Source of the DNA: Ammonifex degensii KC4
GTDB lineage: Bacteria; Bacillota; Desulfotomaculia; Desulfotomaculales; Ammonificaceae
Assembly (NCBI RefSeq): GCF_000024605.1
Contig: NC_013385.1
Location: forward strand, 1,111,501 to 1,175,500
Reading direction: 5' to 3'
Length of the DNA stretch: 64,000 bases
This document shows positions 9,045 through 16,844 of the stretch, one piece after another; the first letter of the stretch is position 1, and each line of letters begins with the position of its first letter. The notes beneath the pieces are model-generated. The model worked only from the letters and a program-made list of their open reading frames with translations. It made no database searches and was not told where the DNA came from. The position numbers and the translations under genes are program-made.

Positions 9045-9914
9045 ATGAAGGTTATCGAAAAGGTGGCGGAAATGCAGGAATGGGCTTTGGAGCGCAAGAG
9101 GCGAGGGAGGCGCTTGGGCTTCGTTCCCACCATGGGTTACTTGCACGCGGGGCACCTGACCATCCTCTGCTGGGCCCGTGAGGACCGGGACAAGGAGTTC
9201 GATCGGCTGGTGGTCGGGGTCTTCATCGACCCCTTTCAGTTTTCCTCGGCGGAAGAGTACCGGAGCTATCCCCGGGATATCCGCTGGGACAAGGAAGTGG
9301 CGCTAGGAGCGGGGGCTGATGTCTTCTTCGTCCCTTCAGCGGAAGAACTTTACCCTGAAGGCTTTACTACCCTGATAAGCGTAGGGGGCTTCGAGCACGT
9401 CACCGAAGTCAAACGGCACCCGGAGAGGCTACGAGGAGCTCTAACCACTACTGCCAAGCTCCTCAACATAGTGCAGCCCGACTGCCTTTACCTGGGCTTG
9501 AAAAACGCCTACCAGGTGGTGGCCATCCGCCGCATGATAAGGGACCTCAACTTCCCCGTTAAAGTGAAGGTACACCCGGTGGTGCGAGACGAGGACGGCC
9601 TGGCGGTAAGCGCCCGGAACTTTCTTTTGAGCGAGGAAGAAAGAGAAGCGGCCAAGGTCCTTTACCGGAGCCTGCAAGCGGCCGAGCAGGCGATTCAGAA
9701 GGGGGAAAGAGAAGTAGCTACTCTGCAGGAACTCATGGCCAACACCATAAAAGAGGAGCCCTTGGCCCGTTTTGACTACGTGGAGATCTTGCAGTGGCCT
9801 ACCTTGCAGCCGGTAGAAAGGCTCAAGGCCGGGCGCTATCTCTTGACCGTCTCGGCCTACTTCGGCCCAGCCCATTTGACCGATCACAGCCTGGTGGAGA
9901 TTGAGGTAGAATAA
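9045..9914 (+). CDS. panC: Pantothenate synthetase-like protein, divergent
   Basis: 289 residues; ATG 9045 chosen because GGAGGG precedes it and homology begins there (an upstream in-frame ATG at 8898 lacks both). PanC joins pantoate and beta-alanine with ATP. The nucleotidyl-transferase HxGH motif is present (MGYLHAGH, H34 and H37), as are Gln65, Lys153 and Gln157. Several residues usually fixed differ: FIDPFQF has Asp62 for Asn, GLKNAYQ has Asn154 for Asp and Leu for Gln, and the RPGHFRG loop reads RHPERLRG. It may be a diverged PanC or act on another substrate. panB and panD are not nearby. Confidence 0.75.
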   Translation: MKVIEKVAEMQEWALERKRRGRRLGFVPTMGYLHAGHLTILCWAREDRDKEFDRLVVGVFIDPFQFSSAEEYRSYPRDIRWDKEVALGAGADVFFVPSAEELYPEGFTTLISVGGFEHVTEVKRHPERLRGALTTTAKLLNIVQPDCLYLGLKNAYQVVAIRRMIRDLNFPVKVKVHPVVRDEDGLAVSARNFLLSEEEREAAKVLYRSLQAAEQAIQKGEREVATLQELMANTIKEEPLARFDYVEILQWPTLQPVERLKAGRYLLTVSAYFGPAHLTDHSLVEIEVE

Positions 9915-9918
9915 AGGT

Positions 9919-11076
9919 GTGCAGGAGATACTGCTTTGCGATCTTGACGCCTTTTTTGCCGCCGTGGAGCAGAGGGATCATCCCGAGCTCCGGGGCAAGC
10001 CGGTGATTGTTGGCGGGAGCCTTACGGGCCGGGGAGTGGTGGCCACTTGTTCTTATGAAGCCCGGAGCTTTGGCGTCCGCTCTGCCATGCCCCTCAAAAA
10101 GGCGCTCAGGCTCTGTCCACAGGCCATCCTCCTGCCGGTGAACATAAGCCGCTACCGGGAAGTGGCGGCCGAGGTGTTGGCCATCTACCGGCGTTTCACC
10201 CCCTTTATCGAAGTGGTTTCCATAGACGAGGCTTACCTGGGCGTGCCTTCGGGGGAAGGGCTGGCGGTAGCCCGAGCCATCAAGGAGGCGGTAAGAAAGG
10301 AGCTCGACCTTCCCCTCTCCATAGGAGTTTCCGTGAACAAGCTTTTAGCCAAGGTAGCCTGCGACTTGGCCAAGCCGCAGGGCCTCAAAGCCCTTTGGCC
10401 GGAGGAGGTTCCGCAAGTCCTCTGGCCCTTGCCAGTTGGCGTCCTGCCTGGCATAGGCCCCAAGACCGAAAGACAACTGCAGGCCAAGGGGATAAAGACG
10501 GTGGGCGATCTGGCGGCGGCTCCTCTTTACCTGCTCAAGATGCTTCTGGGGAGCGAGGCCCTGCGCTTCAAAGAGTACAGCCACGGAGTAGACCGGCGCG
10601 GGCTTGTTCTTTCCCGTCCGCCTCTTTCCTTCTCCAAAGAGACGACCTTCCCCCAGGATGTGCAGGAGCCGGAAGTGGTGCGCGGAGCTTTGATGCGTCT
10701 GGCGGAGGATCTTGGCTACCGCCTGCGGCAAAACGGCTACTTGGCTCGCAGCGTCACCTTAAAGCTGCGCTTTGCCGACTTCCGCACGGTTACCCGCACC
10801 CGGTGCCTGGCTGAGGGTACCAACCGCGACTCCCTCATCTACCGCACGGCTTGGGAGCTCTTCCAGAAATTCGCTTCTTCTCCTCCCTGGCGGCTGGTGG
10901 GGATAAAGGTGGCGGAGCTTTCTAACTGGAAGCAGCTTTCTTGGCTAGAAGATGAGCAGGAGGAGAGGGAGCGGATGCTGGCCCTGGTTTTGGACGCGTT
11001 GCGTTCCCGCTACGGCCGGCCGGTAGTGCGCCGGGCGTCCGGGCTTAAAGGGATTTCGGCCGAGGAAGAAGAATAA
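9919..11076 (+). CDS. dinB: DNA polymerase IV (Y family)
   Basis: 385 residues, GTG start 4 bases after panC. Translesion polymerase: palm-domain metal ligands are visible in LCDLDAFFAAVEQ at the start and in SIDEAYLGV (about residue 103). The helix-hairpin-helix thumb region GVLPGIGPKTERQLQAKG follows, then the little-finger domain. The C-terminal tail is short, and no clear beta-clamp peptide could be picked out. Expressed with panC, ddl and deoC to judge by spacing, although the four have no shared pathway. Confidence 0.93.
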   Translation: MQEILLCDLDAFFAAVEQRDHPELRGKPVIVGGSLTGRGVVATCSYEARSFGVRSAMPLKKALRLCPQAILLPVNISRYREVAAEVLAIYRRFTPFIEVVSIDEAYLGVPSGEGLAVARAIKEAVRKELDLPLSIGVSVNKLLAKVACDLAKPQGLKALWPEEVPQVLWPLPVGVLPGIGPKTERQLQAKGIKTVGDLAAAPLYLLKMLLGSEALRFKEYSHGVDRRGLVLSRPPLSFSKETTFPQDVQEPEVVRGALMRLAEDLGYRLRQNGYLARSVTLKLRFADFRTVTRTRCLAEGTNRDSLIYRTAWELFQKFASSPPWRLVGIKVAELSNWKQLSWLEDEQEERERMLALVLDALRSRYGRPVVRRASGLKGISAEEEE

Positions 11077-11120
11077 GCTTTCCGGGGAAAAGTGCACAAA
11101 GAGAGGAGCGGCAAGTAAGT

Positions 11121-12047
11121 ATGCGAGTGGCGGTGCTGTGCGGCGGAAACTCGGCCGAAAGGGAAGTTTCTTTGCGCTCGGGCGAAGCCGTATACCGGGC
11201 CTTGCAGGAAAGGGGCTGGGAAGCAGTAAAAATCGATGTAGGACCAGACATTGCCCTACGGTTAAGCGAAGTCAAGCCAGACGTGGTCTTCTTGGCCCTG
11301 CACGGCAAAGGGGGGGAGGACGGCAGCATCCAGGGGCTTTTGGAGGTCATGGGCCTGCCCTACACCGGGCCGGGCATTCTTGCCAGCGCCCTAGCCATGA
11401 ACAAGATAGCCACCAAGCGTTACCTGCGTTCGGCTTCCCTTCCCACCCCCGACTTCATAACCTTAGATAAAGAAGAGACTCACGATGAATGGTTGCAAAG
11501 GGTAAAAGAGTTTCGTCCCTTCCCGGTGGTGGTCAAGGCTCCTACTCAGGGTTCCTCTCTAGGCATGAACATCGTGCGCCGGGAAGAGGAGCTACTCCCG
11601 GCCCTGGCAGAAGCTTTCCGCTACGACCCGGTGGTACTAGTAGAGGAGTTCATAGAAGGAGTGGAAGTAACAGCGGCGGTGCTGGGCAACCGGAAGCCGG
11701 TGGTGCTTCCCCTCATCGAGATCGTAGCTGACAAAGGAGTTTACGACTACGAGGCCAAGTACACCCCCGGGAAAAGCCAGCACATCATCCCTCCCCGTCT
11801 TCCCGAACCTTGGCAAGAAAAAGTGAAGGAGCTGGCTCTGGCTACCTACCGCTGGCTTGACTGCCGGGGGTTCTCGCGCATCGACTTCATGGTAGACCAT
11901 AAAGGGAACCCCTACATCCTGGAGGTCAACACCATTCCGGGGCTTACCGAGGTAAGCCTCTTTCCCGATGCCGCCCGTGCGGCCGGTATAAGCTTCGGCG
12001 AACTGGTAGAAAGGCTTATCTACCTGGCCCTGGGACGGGAGGAGTAA
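11121..12047 (+). CDS. ddl: D-alanine--D-alanine ligase
   Basis: 308 residues, ATG start behind GAGAGGAG. ATP-grasp ligase that makes D-Ala-D-Ala for peptidoglycan in the cytoplasm. Family marks: CGGNSAEREVSL at the N-terminus, ALHGKGGEDGSIQGLLE (about residues 57-73), TQGSSLGMN in the central loop, and FMVDHKGNPYILEVNTIPG with the Mg-binding Glu and Asn near the C-terminus. Full length for a Ddl of the B type. Three bases separate it from deoC. Confidence 0.95.
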   Translation: MRVAVLCGGNSAEREVSLRSGEAVYRALQERGWEAVKIDVGPDIALRLSEVKPDVVFLALHGKGGEDGSIQGLLEVMGLPYTGPGILASALAMNKIATKRYLRSASLPTPDFITLDKEETHDEWLQRVKEFRPFPVVVKAPTQGSSLGMNIVRREEELLPALAEAFRYDPVVLVEEFIEGVEVTAAVLGNRKPVVLPLIEIVADKGVYDYEAKYTPGKSQHIIPPRLPEPWQEKVKELALATYRWLDCRGFSRIDFMVDHKGNPYILEVNTIPGLTEVSLFPDAARAAGISFGELVERLIYLALGREE

Positions 12048-12050
12048 GAA

Positions 12051-12737
12051 ATGGACTTAAAGGAGCTGGCCCGATACATAGACCACACCTTGCTGCGCCC
12101 GGAAGCCAGGGAGGAGGACATAAGGCGCCTTTGCGCAGAAGCCCTGCACTACGGCTTTTTTGCTGTCTGCGTCAACCCGGCCTACGTTCCCTTGGCGGTG
12201 GAGACTCTCAAGGGCTCTTCGGTCAAGGTCTGCACCGTGGTGGGGTTCCCACTGGGGGCCAACAGCACGGTAACCAAGGTGATTGAAGCCCGGCAGGCAG
12301 CTCGGGAGGGGGCGGAAGAGTTTGACCTGGTGCTTAATCTAGGAGCGCTCAAGGACCGGCGGCTTTCTTACCTCCGGGAGGAGCTAAGAGCGGTAAGGGA
12401 GGCGGTGAAGGAGATCTGCCCTCAAGGGGTGCTAAAGATAATCTTGGAGACCTCTCTTCTGACGCGGGAAGAAAAGCTTATAGGGTGCGAGCTTGCGCTG
12501 GAGGTGGGGGTGGAGTTCGTCAAGACCTCCACTGGTTTCGGCCCGGGGGGAGCCACGGTGGAGGACGTGAAGCTTTTGTGCCAAGCGGTGGGTGACCGGG
12601 CTGGCGTGAAGGCAGCGGGCGGGATAAGAACATTTAAAGATCTCATATCCATGCTGGAGGCAGGAGCGGACCGCATCGGCTCAAGTTGCGCCGTAAAGAT
12701 CATGGAAGAAGCCGGAAGTTGCATATCGACGCTTTAA
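12051..12737 (+). CDS. deoC: Deoxyribose-phosphate aldolase
   Basis: 228 residues. Class I aldolase that splits 2-deoxyribose 5-phosphate to glyceraldehyde 3-phosphate and acetaldehyde. The Schiff-base Lys lies in EFVKTSTGFGPGGAT (about residue 160) and the second active-site Lys in GVKAAGGIRT (about residue 188). DHTLLRPEA at the N-terminus is typical. Starts 3 bases after ddl. The remnant after it resembles the end of a nucleoside-binding lipoprotein, which would fit a former nucleoside-salvage cluster. Confidence 0.95.
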   Translation: MDLKELARYIDHTLLRPEAREEDIRRLCAEALHYGFFAVCVNPAYVPLAVETLKGSSVKVCTVVGFPLGANSTVTKVIEARQAAREGAEEFDLVLNLGALKDRRLSYLREELRAVREAVKEICPQGVLKIILETSLLTREEKLIGCELALEVGVEFVKTSTGFGPGGATVEDVKLLCQAVGDRAGVKAAGGIRTFKDLISMLEAGADRIGSSCAVKIMEEAGSCISTL

Positions 12738-12743
12738 AAGAAC

Positions 12744-12887
12744 TTGTGTCGGAAATCTATTTTAGTAGGTATTCAGTCTGCGGTAGTTGGTTTTGGTTTG
12801 CCGGTGTCTCCTGAAGTAAAGCAAGCTGTAGAGACTGTGTATCAAAAGCTACAAGCCGGGAAGCTTGATTTCCCCCGCCTTGGGTGA
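12744..12887 (+). pseudogene. Possible remnant of a BMP-type nucleoside-binding protein (C-terminal end)
   Basis: A 47-codon stretch from TTG with no clear ribosome site. Its end, PVSPEVKQAVETVYQKLQAG, resembles the last helix of BMP-family ABC substrate-binding lipoproteins (P-x-E-V-K-x-x-V-E pattern). There is no signal peptide or core domain upstream, only the end of deoC. The assignment rests on a short pattern and is weak; it could also be a small hypothetical gene. Confidence 0.3.
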
Positions 12888-12941
12888 TTAGGATGGTTTA
12901 CAAAACGTGGCGACGCTCCCGCGCTCTTGGAGGTAGGATAG

Positions 12942-13136
12942 AATGTCCAAGCGTGTGGACCTAGCCCGGTCAATGCTTTAAGGGAAGACCGGCCCTACAG
13001 AGTCGGCCTTTCCTGGGAGGAAGCGGTGCGCATCATAGCTGGCCAGGTGGAGGAGGGTATGCTAGACCGCCGGGTGGTAGAAGCTTTGCTGGACAGCCGG
13101 CGGGAACTAGAGGAGTTCTGGCAGGAGACAAATTAA
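12942..13136 (+). pseudogene. Remnant of an HD-GYP-type phosphodiesterase (C-terminal end)
   Basis: A 65-codon open stretch without a start signal. From about 12973 it reads NALREDRPYRVGLSWEEAV and then ends in a helical tail with VVEALLDSRRELEEFW. This is the characteristic carboxy end of HD-GYP domains (D-A-L-R-S-D-R-P-Y-R-x-G-L-S-x-E-E-A). The catalytic HD and GYP motifs are absent, so this is a broken gene whose 5' part has been lost. Confidence 0.55.
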
Positions 13137-13138
13137 GG

Positions 13139-13200
13139 TTGCCTCCAGTAGGAAAGAATGGTTAAAATGACTTTAGGAAATGCTACCGACGGACGGTAGC
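13139..13200 (+). promoter_or_regulatory. Promoter and leader hairpin of the histidine-rich protein gene
   Basis: TTGCCT (13139-13144), a 17-18 base spacer and TTAAAAT (13162-13168) form a plausible sigma-A promoter. Shortly downstream GCTACCG (13182-13188) and CGGTAGC (13194-13200) form a perfect 7-base-pair hairpin with a 5-base loop, placed where an operator or leader structure would be. No regulator can be named. Confidence 0.45.
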
Positions 13201-13228
13201 GCCACTTCCACGGAGGAGGTGAAGAGCG

Positions 13229-13471
13229 ATGCCCCACTGTCACAAGCAGGAGGAAAAAGAAGAAAAGACTGTAATTCACTCGCACGAGCACACCCATCCG
13301 GCTTACCGTCACTCCCACCCGCACCGGCACGGCGATCTGGTGCACGAGCATGAGCATGAGCACCCGGCAGTAACCCACGTCCACGAGCACGTGCACCTCG
13401 GCGGAGGGGAGCACGGCGAAATTCACCTGGATCACTCCCACCACGATGAAGAGCACGACCACCAGCATTAA
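13229..13471 (+). CDS. Histidine-rich putative metal-binding protein
   Basis: 80 residues of which 26 are His, spread as HEH, HSH, HxHxH and HHDEEHDHQH clusters with acidic residues between. One Cys only (C4). No signal peptide or membrane helix, so cytoplasmic. The composition suggests binding of Ni, Zn, Co or Cu for storage or buffering, as in Hpn-like proteins, but it is not a recognisable homologue of any. Strong GGAGGAGGTG ribosome site, own promoter with a leader hairpin, and a tight terminator after it, so a single-gene unit. The neighbouring exporter-type genes also carry His clusters. Confidence 0.8.
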   Translation: MPHCHKQEEKEEKTVIHSHEHTHPAYRHSHPHRHGDLVHEHEHEHPAVTHVHEHVHLGGGEHGEIHLDHSHHDEEHDHQH

Positions 13472-13496
13472 ATAGAGCTCTTCTTTTTGGAGATAA

Positions 13497-13526
13497 GAGG
13501 CCGTCACAAGACGGCCTCTTTTTATT
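13497..13526 (+). terminator. Intrinsic terminator after the histidine-rich gene
   Basis: GAGGCCGTC and GACGGCCTC form a perfect 9-base-pair stem with loop ACAA, followed by TTTTTATTT. Confidence 0.9.
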
Positions 13527-13724
13527 TGGCCTATGCGAAAGAGAGCTTACTCACAATTTTTGCCCTCTGACTGTCTGTCCAAAGACTTTTTGGGGCAAGA
13601 TAAATTAACCTTCACTATTACCCGACGCGACAGACGGCGAATTAAAAGCTTGCTAAAATCGACACGAGTAACAAAGTCGATATTTTCTATTTCCTGCCAG
13701 AAAGGAGGGGAAAGAAAGAGCTGG

Positions 13725-13841
13725 TTGTGCAGCCTGTTTAGAAGGAATGTCGACATCTGCAAGAATTGCCCCTTGATTGTATTCCGGAAGGCAAAGGAGG
13801 GTAAAGAAGCGTGCTGCGGTACCGGAAGAGAACAGGTTTGA
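13725..13841 (+). CDS. Possible very small Cys-rich protein
   Basis: 38 residues from TTG 13725, about 14 bases after an AGGAGGGG site. Cysteines occur as C2, C12, C15 (ICKNCP) and a CC pair near residue 30. It overlaps the start of the next gene by about 30 bases, which would couple the two. The open frame continues upstream to 13533, but that part is poor in coding character. Reported only because of the spaced cysteines and the ribosome site; it may not be translated. The rest of 13527-13724 holds nothing I recognise. Confidence 0.25.
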   Translation: MCSLFRRNVDICKNCPLIVFRKAKEGKEACCGTGREQV

Positions 13842-14308
13842 CCGTTTTGTGCCTAGTCTTCTTGCTTTTGCTTTCTTCTCTGCCGGCTTATGCTAGCGAT
13901 TTCGCGATCAAGATAGACCGAGCGGAGCTCGATAACGGTGGTACTTTCACCGTTTCGGGTAAAGCACCGGTAGGGAGTAAGGTCTTCCTGGAGATCTGGA
14001 GCGAAAAGCAGGTGCGTGCGTCCTACTTCGACAGCAAAAAGGATCCTCAGACGGGGAAGATTCCGTACATTCTCTACCTTTCTAAAGAAGTGCCGGCTTA
14101 TTACCAGATAGTCTTGCCAGTGGACGAAAAGAGCGAGCTAGAAGCCATCAAGGCCGAGGGGAATAAGTGGTCCTTAAGCAAGGCCCTGAAAGATCTGGGA
14201 GCGGACGTAGCCTATCAGGCTCCCGCCAAAATCAAGATCGATGCTTACAAGGCGGGATTCTTGGCCAGCGTTATCGGATCGCGCGGTGAGCTCCTGCCTG
14301 GTTTTAAA
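13811..14308 (+). pseudogene. TauE/SafE-like exporter, N-terminal fragment (interrupted gene)
   Basis: GTG start behind AAAGGAGGG. The first 28 residues are a signal peptide or membrane anchor (LTVLCLVFLLLLSSLPAYAS), followed by an extracytoplasmic beta-rich domain that includes TFTVSGKAPVGSKVFLEIW. The native sequence stops near GELLPGFKN at about 14308, where a TnpB element begins; the frame then runs into the element to 14455. The rest of the extracytoplasmic domain resumes at about 16110. The fragment alone cannot form the transporter. Confidence 0.75.
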
Positions 14309-14344
14309 AACTGTACAAAAGTGTTTCAGCTGTACTCTTGCACA
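14309..14344 (-). ncRNA. Terminal hairpin of TnpB element 1 (probable end of guide-type RNA)
   Basis: On the minus strand CTGTGCAAGAGT pairs with ACTTTTGTACAG (12 base pairs, two G-U) around an 11-base loop. It lies at the very end of the element, overlapping the last codons of tnpB. In IS607/IS605 systems the guide RNA scaffold ends here and the guide is read from the flanking host DNA, which would be the TauE-like gene itself. Confidence 0.45.
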
Positions 14345-15921
14345 GCCGCCCCTGCACCAGGAACAGGAACTGGCCTTCTCACCGCCCGTTCCCAATCCCC
14401 CAAGACCAGGATCGGTCTCAAGGGAGAAAAGTCCCTCACGGTGCCTTTCACGTGAAAAAACTTTTCGAGGACCGGGACGGTGAGGGCTGCGGAGAGGACT
14501 CGCCAAGCTTTTATTCGCCACCCCGAAAGGTGACCCCTCACCGGCTCCTTCCACCGGTCGGCCGGCTGTCGGGAAGCAGGCTCACCCTCTCCGCTTTGAA
14601 GGATACGCAGGTGCTTCTGGAGGATCTTCAGGTCACTGCGTGTGACCGACAACCGCTTTTTGATGGCCTTCTTCCGCCACTCGTTCGTTTCTCCCTTCAG
14701 TTCCTGTTTGAACTTCTTTACCTTCTCTTCGAGCTGAGCTACGGAGTAGAGCAGAAACTCTTCATCCCAGAGCAAAAGCCGGTAAGCTTCCGGCAGCTCC
14801 TCCTCAAAACCTAAAGCCCGGCGGCCTATCACCAGGGCCCCAGCCACGTCCTTGTCTATCAGGTACTGGGGCGCGTACTTGAACTTCCCTATCACCGAAG
14901 TGAAGGCGGGGTTTACTTTGATTACTTCCACCCCGTGCCTCCTGGCCAGGATCTCTATCTTCTCCAGGATGCTCTTGTAAGCCCAGCGCTGAAGTGTCTT
15001 TCTCAACTTTGGGAAGCCGTCTCCCCTCCTGCCCTTCGGGAGCTTCTCCAGGTCTTCCATGGCGATGGCCTTACCCTTCTCCAGGGCCAGGCTGACTACC
15101 TGATAGGCCACCTGCCAGGCAAGGTACTCCCTCTTGTCGCGATCGGCAGAAAGGAGCTCGTGGAGACTTATCCTCTCGTAGCCCAGGAGGTTGCCATCAG
15201 GGGAGACTTCCGCCAGCGCCAGGTGAAAGGGGTAGGCGTTGACGTCTATCCCTATGACCCCGTTTTCGAGAGTGATGGCAGCGGGAGGGAACTTTTCGCT
15301 TATGCTCACGTGGGCGTAGACTTCACCGTTTTTGAGCTTAAGCTCCACGTTGTAGGGGAACCACTTACCTGTCCTCTCCGCCTTGTGGAGGTCCCAGACG
15401 AAACCTATCCACTTGTCCTTTTCCCTTTTGGCCGGTCTCACAACTCTGGCGTAGACCCACCGTCTTTCCCCCACGCATATCCGGAGGTAAAGCTCTCCTT
15501 TTATCCAGACGAACCGGAGGTTGGGGTTGCCCTTCTTTTCCTTGTCTCCCCTGGTGTAGAGGTTCCCCTGCCTCCTCTCCTTCCACTCCCTTTTCAGCTC
15601 TTCTCTCTTCTCACCGCTCAGGTGCTTCTTTTTCAGCTTCTCGAAGAGGCACCTTCCCCCGAAGATGACTTTGGCAGGGTTCTGTCCCCTTTTCCGGCAG
15701 GAAGACAGGACGCTTGAGGCCTTGAGGACGGCGTCGTCGGCATAGCGGGTGTTGATCTGAAAGACCTGGGCTAAGTGCTTCTTGAGTTCTTCCCTCGGCC
15801 AGCCCTCTAAAAGCCTCTGGTAACCATACCTTTCGGCAGAGGAAAACCTGCGCATAAGGTCGAGGACCTTCTGCCTGTCTTCTTCACTTTGAAACTCCAG
15901 GAGACACTGGAGGGTTATCAC
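14326..15921 (-). CDS. tnpB: TnpB-related RNA-guided nuclease-like protein, zinc-ribbon-less type
   Basis: 531 residues. RuvC motifs are visible: I in NGVIGIDVNAYP (about residue 220), II in AIAMEDLEKL (about 290) and III in LIDKDVAGALVIGRRALGF (about 362), with the third Asp present. The CxxC zinc ribbon of ordinary TnpB is absent, and about 170 residues of basic helical sequence follow motif III. It belongs with the proteins at 25038, 47534 and 56692. The N-terminal half (ERYGYQRLLEG, NTRYADDA, KVIFGGRCLFEKL) matches them. It is preceded by a broken TnpA head and ends in the terminal hairpin. Confidence 0.85.
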   Translation of the reverse strand: MITLQCLLEFQSEEDRQKVLDLMRRFSSAERYGYQRLLEGWPREELKKHLAQVFQINTRYADDAVLKASSVLSSCRKRGQNPAKVIFGGRCLFEKLKKKHLSGEKREELKREWKERRQGNLYTRGDKEKKGNPNLRFVWIKGELYLRICVGERRWVYARVVRPAKREKDKWIGFVWDLHKAERTGKWFPYNVELKLKNGEVYAHVSISEKFPPAAITLENGVIGIDVNAYPFHLALAEVSPDGNLLGYERISLHELLSADRDKREYLAWQVAYQVVSLALEKGKAIAMEDLEKLPKGRRGDGFPKLRKTLQRWAYKSILEKIEILARRHGVEVIKVNPAFTSVIGKFKYAPQYLIDKDVAGALVIGRRALGFEEELPEAYRLLLWDEEFLLYSVAQLEEKVKKFKQELKGETNEWRKKAIKKRLSVTRSDLKILQKHLRILQSGEGEPASRQPADRWKEPVRGHLSGWRIKAWRVLSAALTVPVLEKFFHVKGTVRDFSPLRPILVLGDWERAVRRPVPVPGAGAAVQEYS

Positions 15922-15944
15922 TTCTTCTTCCCGCCCCTTTTACC

Positions 15945-16064
15945 GGACACCGCCAGGGGTCCTGAGCGGGGTTATCAGTCCTCGCTTCTCGTAGTTCAGG
16001 AGGGAACCCCAGCTGAGCCCGCAAATTTTTTGCACTCTTTGAGGGTCAGTAACTTCCGCTTCAT
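15945..16064 (-). pseudogene. IS607 TnpA remnant: MerR-like head only, frameshifted
   Basis: From the ATG at 16064 the minus strand reads MKRKLLTLKEC. After a one-base frame change it continues QKICGLSWGSLLNYEKRGL and then ITPLRTPGGVR, followed by a stop. This is the winged-helix head of IS607 TnpA, comparable to LGVSVSTLRLWDKKG of the intact copy at 19534. The serine recombinase domain that should follow is missing; tnpB begins about 20 bases later. Confidence 0.7.
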
Positions 16065-16076
16065 GGCTTGGGTATC

Positions 16077-16105
16077 AATATACACATTTTATGGGAATAT
16101 GTCAA
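16077..16105 (-). promoter_or_regulatory. Promoter of TnpB element 1
   Basis: On the minus strand TTGACA (16105-16100), exactly 17 bases, then TATATT (16082-16077). It sits just inside the inferred element end and drives the TnpA remnant and tnpB. Confidence 0.75.
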
Positions 16106-16110
16106 CTGTT

Positions 16111-16844
16111 GTGAACCTCCTCTCGATCCCAAGGAGACACGGAAGCGCTCTATGCAGCTCATCAAGGCCCGTTTCCGGGACCCGGCCAAGATCTTCTGCC
16201 CGACGCTGGAGCTTTCCCCTGATGGTTCCTTTAAGGCCACCGTCTCCATCCCCAAGGATTCTGCCCCTGGCCGCTACTACGTAGTGGCGGTGACCGATAA
16301 GGGGGAGCGTAGCGCGCCGGTATACCTGGAAAACCACCTGAGGTTTCCCTCCGTCTACCTCAGTAACGCGGGGACGGGAATCAACATCTTCGGGCCTTTC
16401 CTGCTGGCCCTAGCCGTTACCACCTTTGGCGTTCTCATGGGAGCAGGGGGAGGCTTTATCCTTAATCCGCTGCTGGTTTCCTTCTGGCCCCTTCCTCACG
16501 CGGTGGTGGCGGGTACGGTCATGCCCACCGTGCTCTTCTCCCAGGTTTCCGGTATCTATAACTACGCCCGGATAAAATTCATCAACTGGAAGTTGGGGCT
16601 CGCGCTGGGCGCGGCCATGGTGCTGGGTGGCTTTATCGGTCCCAAGCTTACCGAGCTTATCACCCTGGAGCAGTTCAAGTTTATCTTCGGCTGGGTTTTG
16701 CTGGCTCTGGCCGCCATCATGGTATGGCAGACTACACCCGGCTATCTCGAGCGTCACAAGAAGGAGCAAGCCATTCTCAAAGAGTTTCGGCGCCGGGCCG
16801 AGGAGGCAGCAAAGGCGCGTCTGGCAGAGGAGGGTAGCAGGTAA
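16111..16844 (+). pseudogene. TauE/SafE-like exporter, middle fragment (first membrane half)
   Basis: Resumes the interrupted gene: the end of the extracytoplasmic domain (PPLDPKETRKRS, then ELSPDGSFKATVSIPKDSAP) followed by about four membrane helices with GVLMGAGGGFILNPLLV, the glycine-rich motif of the first TauE/SafE repeat. A basic cytoplasmic tail ends at TAA 16842-16844. The frame is open from TTG 16068 inside the element, so a shortened product might be made, but it would lack the signal peptide. The next gene starts in the stop codon (TAATG). Confidence 0.75.

Larger units (their letters stand above)
14309..16110 (-). mobile_element. TnpB element 1 (IS607-type, TnpA decayed) inserted in the TauE-like gene
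   Basis: Boundaries are inferred from the interrupted host gene. On the minus strand the element contains a TTGACA-N17-TATATT promoter (16105-16077), a broken MerR-like TnpA head (16064 to about 15945), a large tnpB-like gene (15921-14326) and a terminal hairpin (14344-14309). No terminal inverted repeat or target duplication is visible, as expected for IS607/IS605 elements. The serine recombinase domain is missing, so the element cannot move on its own. Confidence 0.8.

Noticed and set aside
14935-15717. A 260-codon plus-strand open frame
   Set aside because: Fully antisense to the tnpB-related gene of element 1, with low-complexity composition and no motif.
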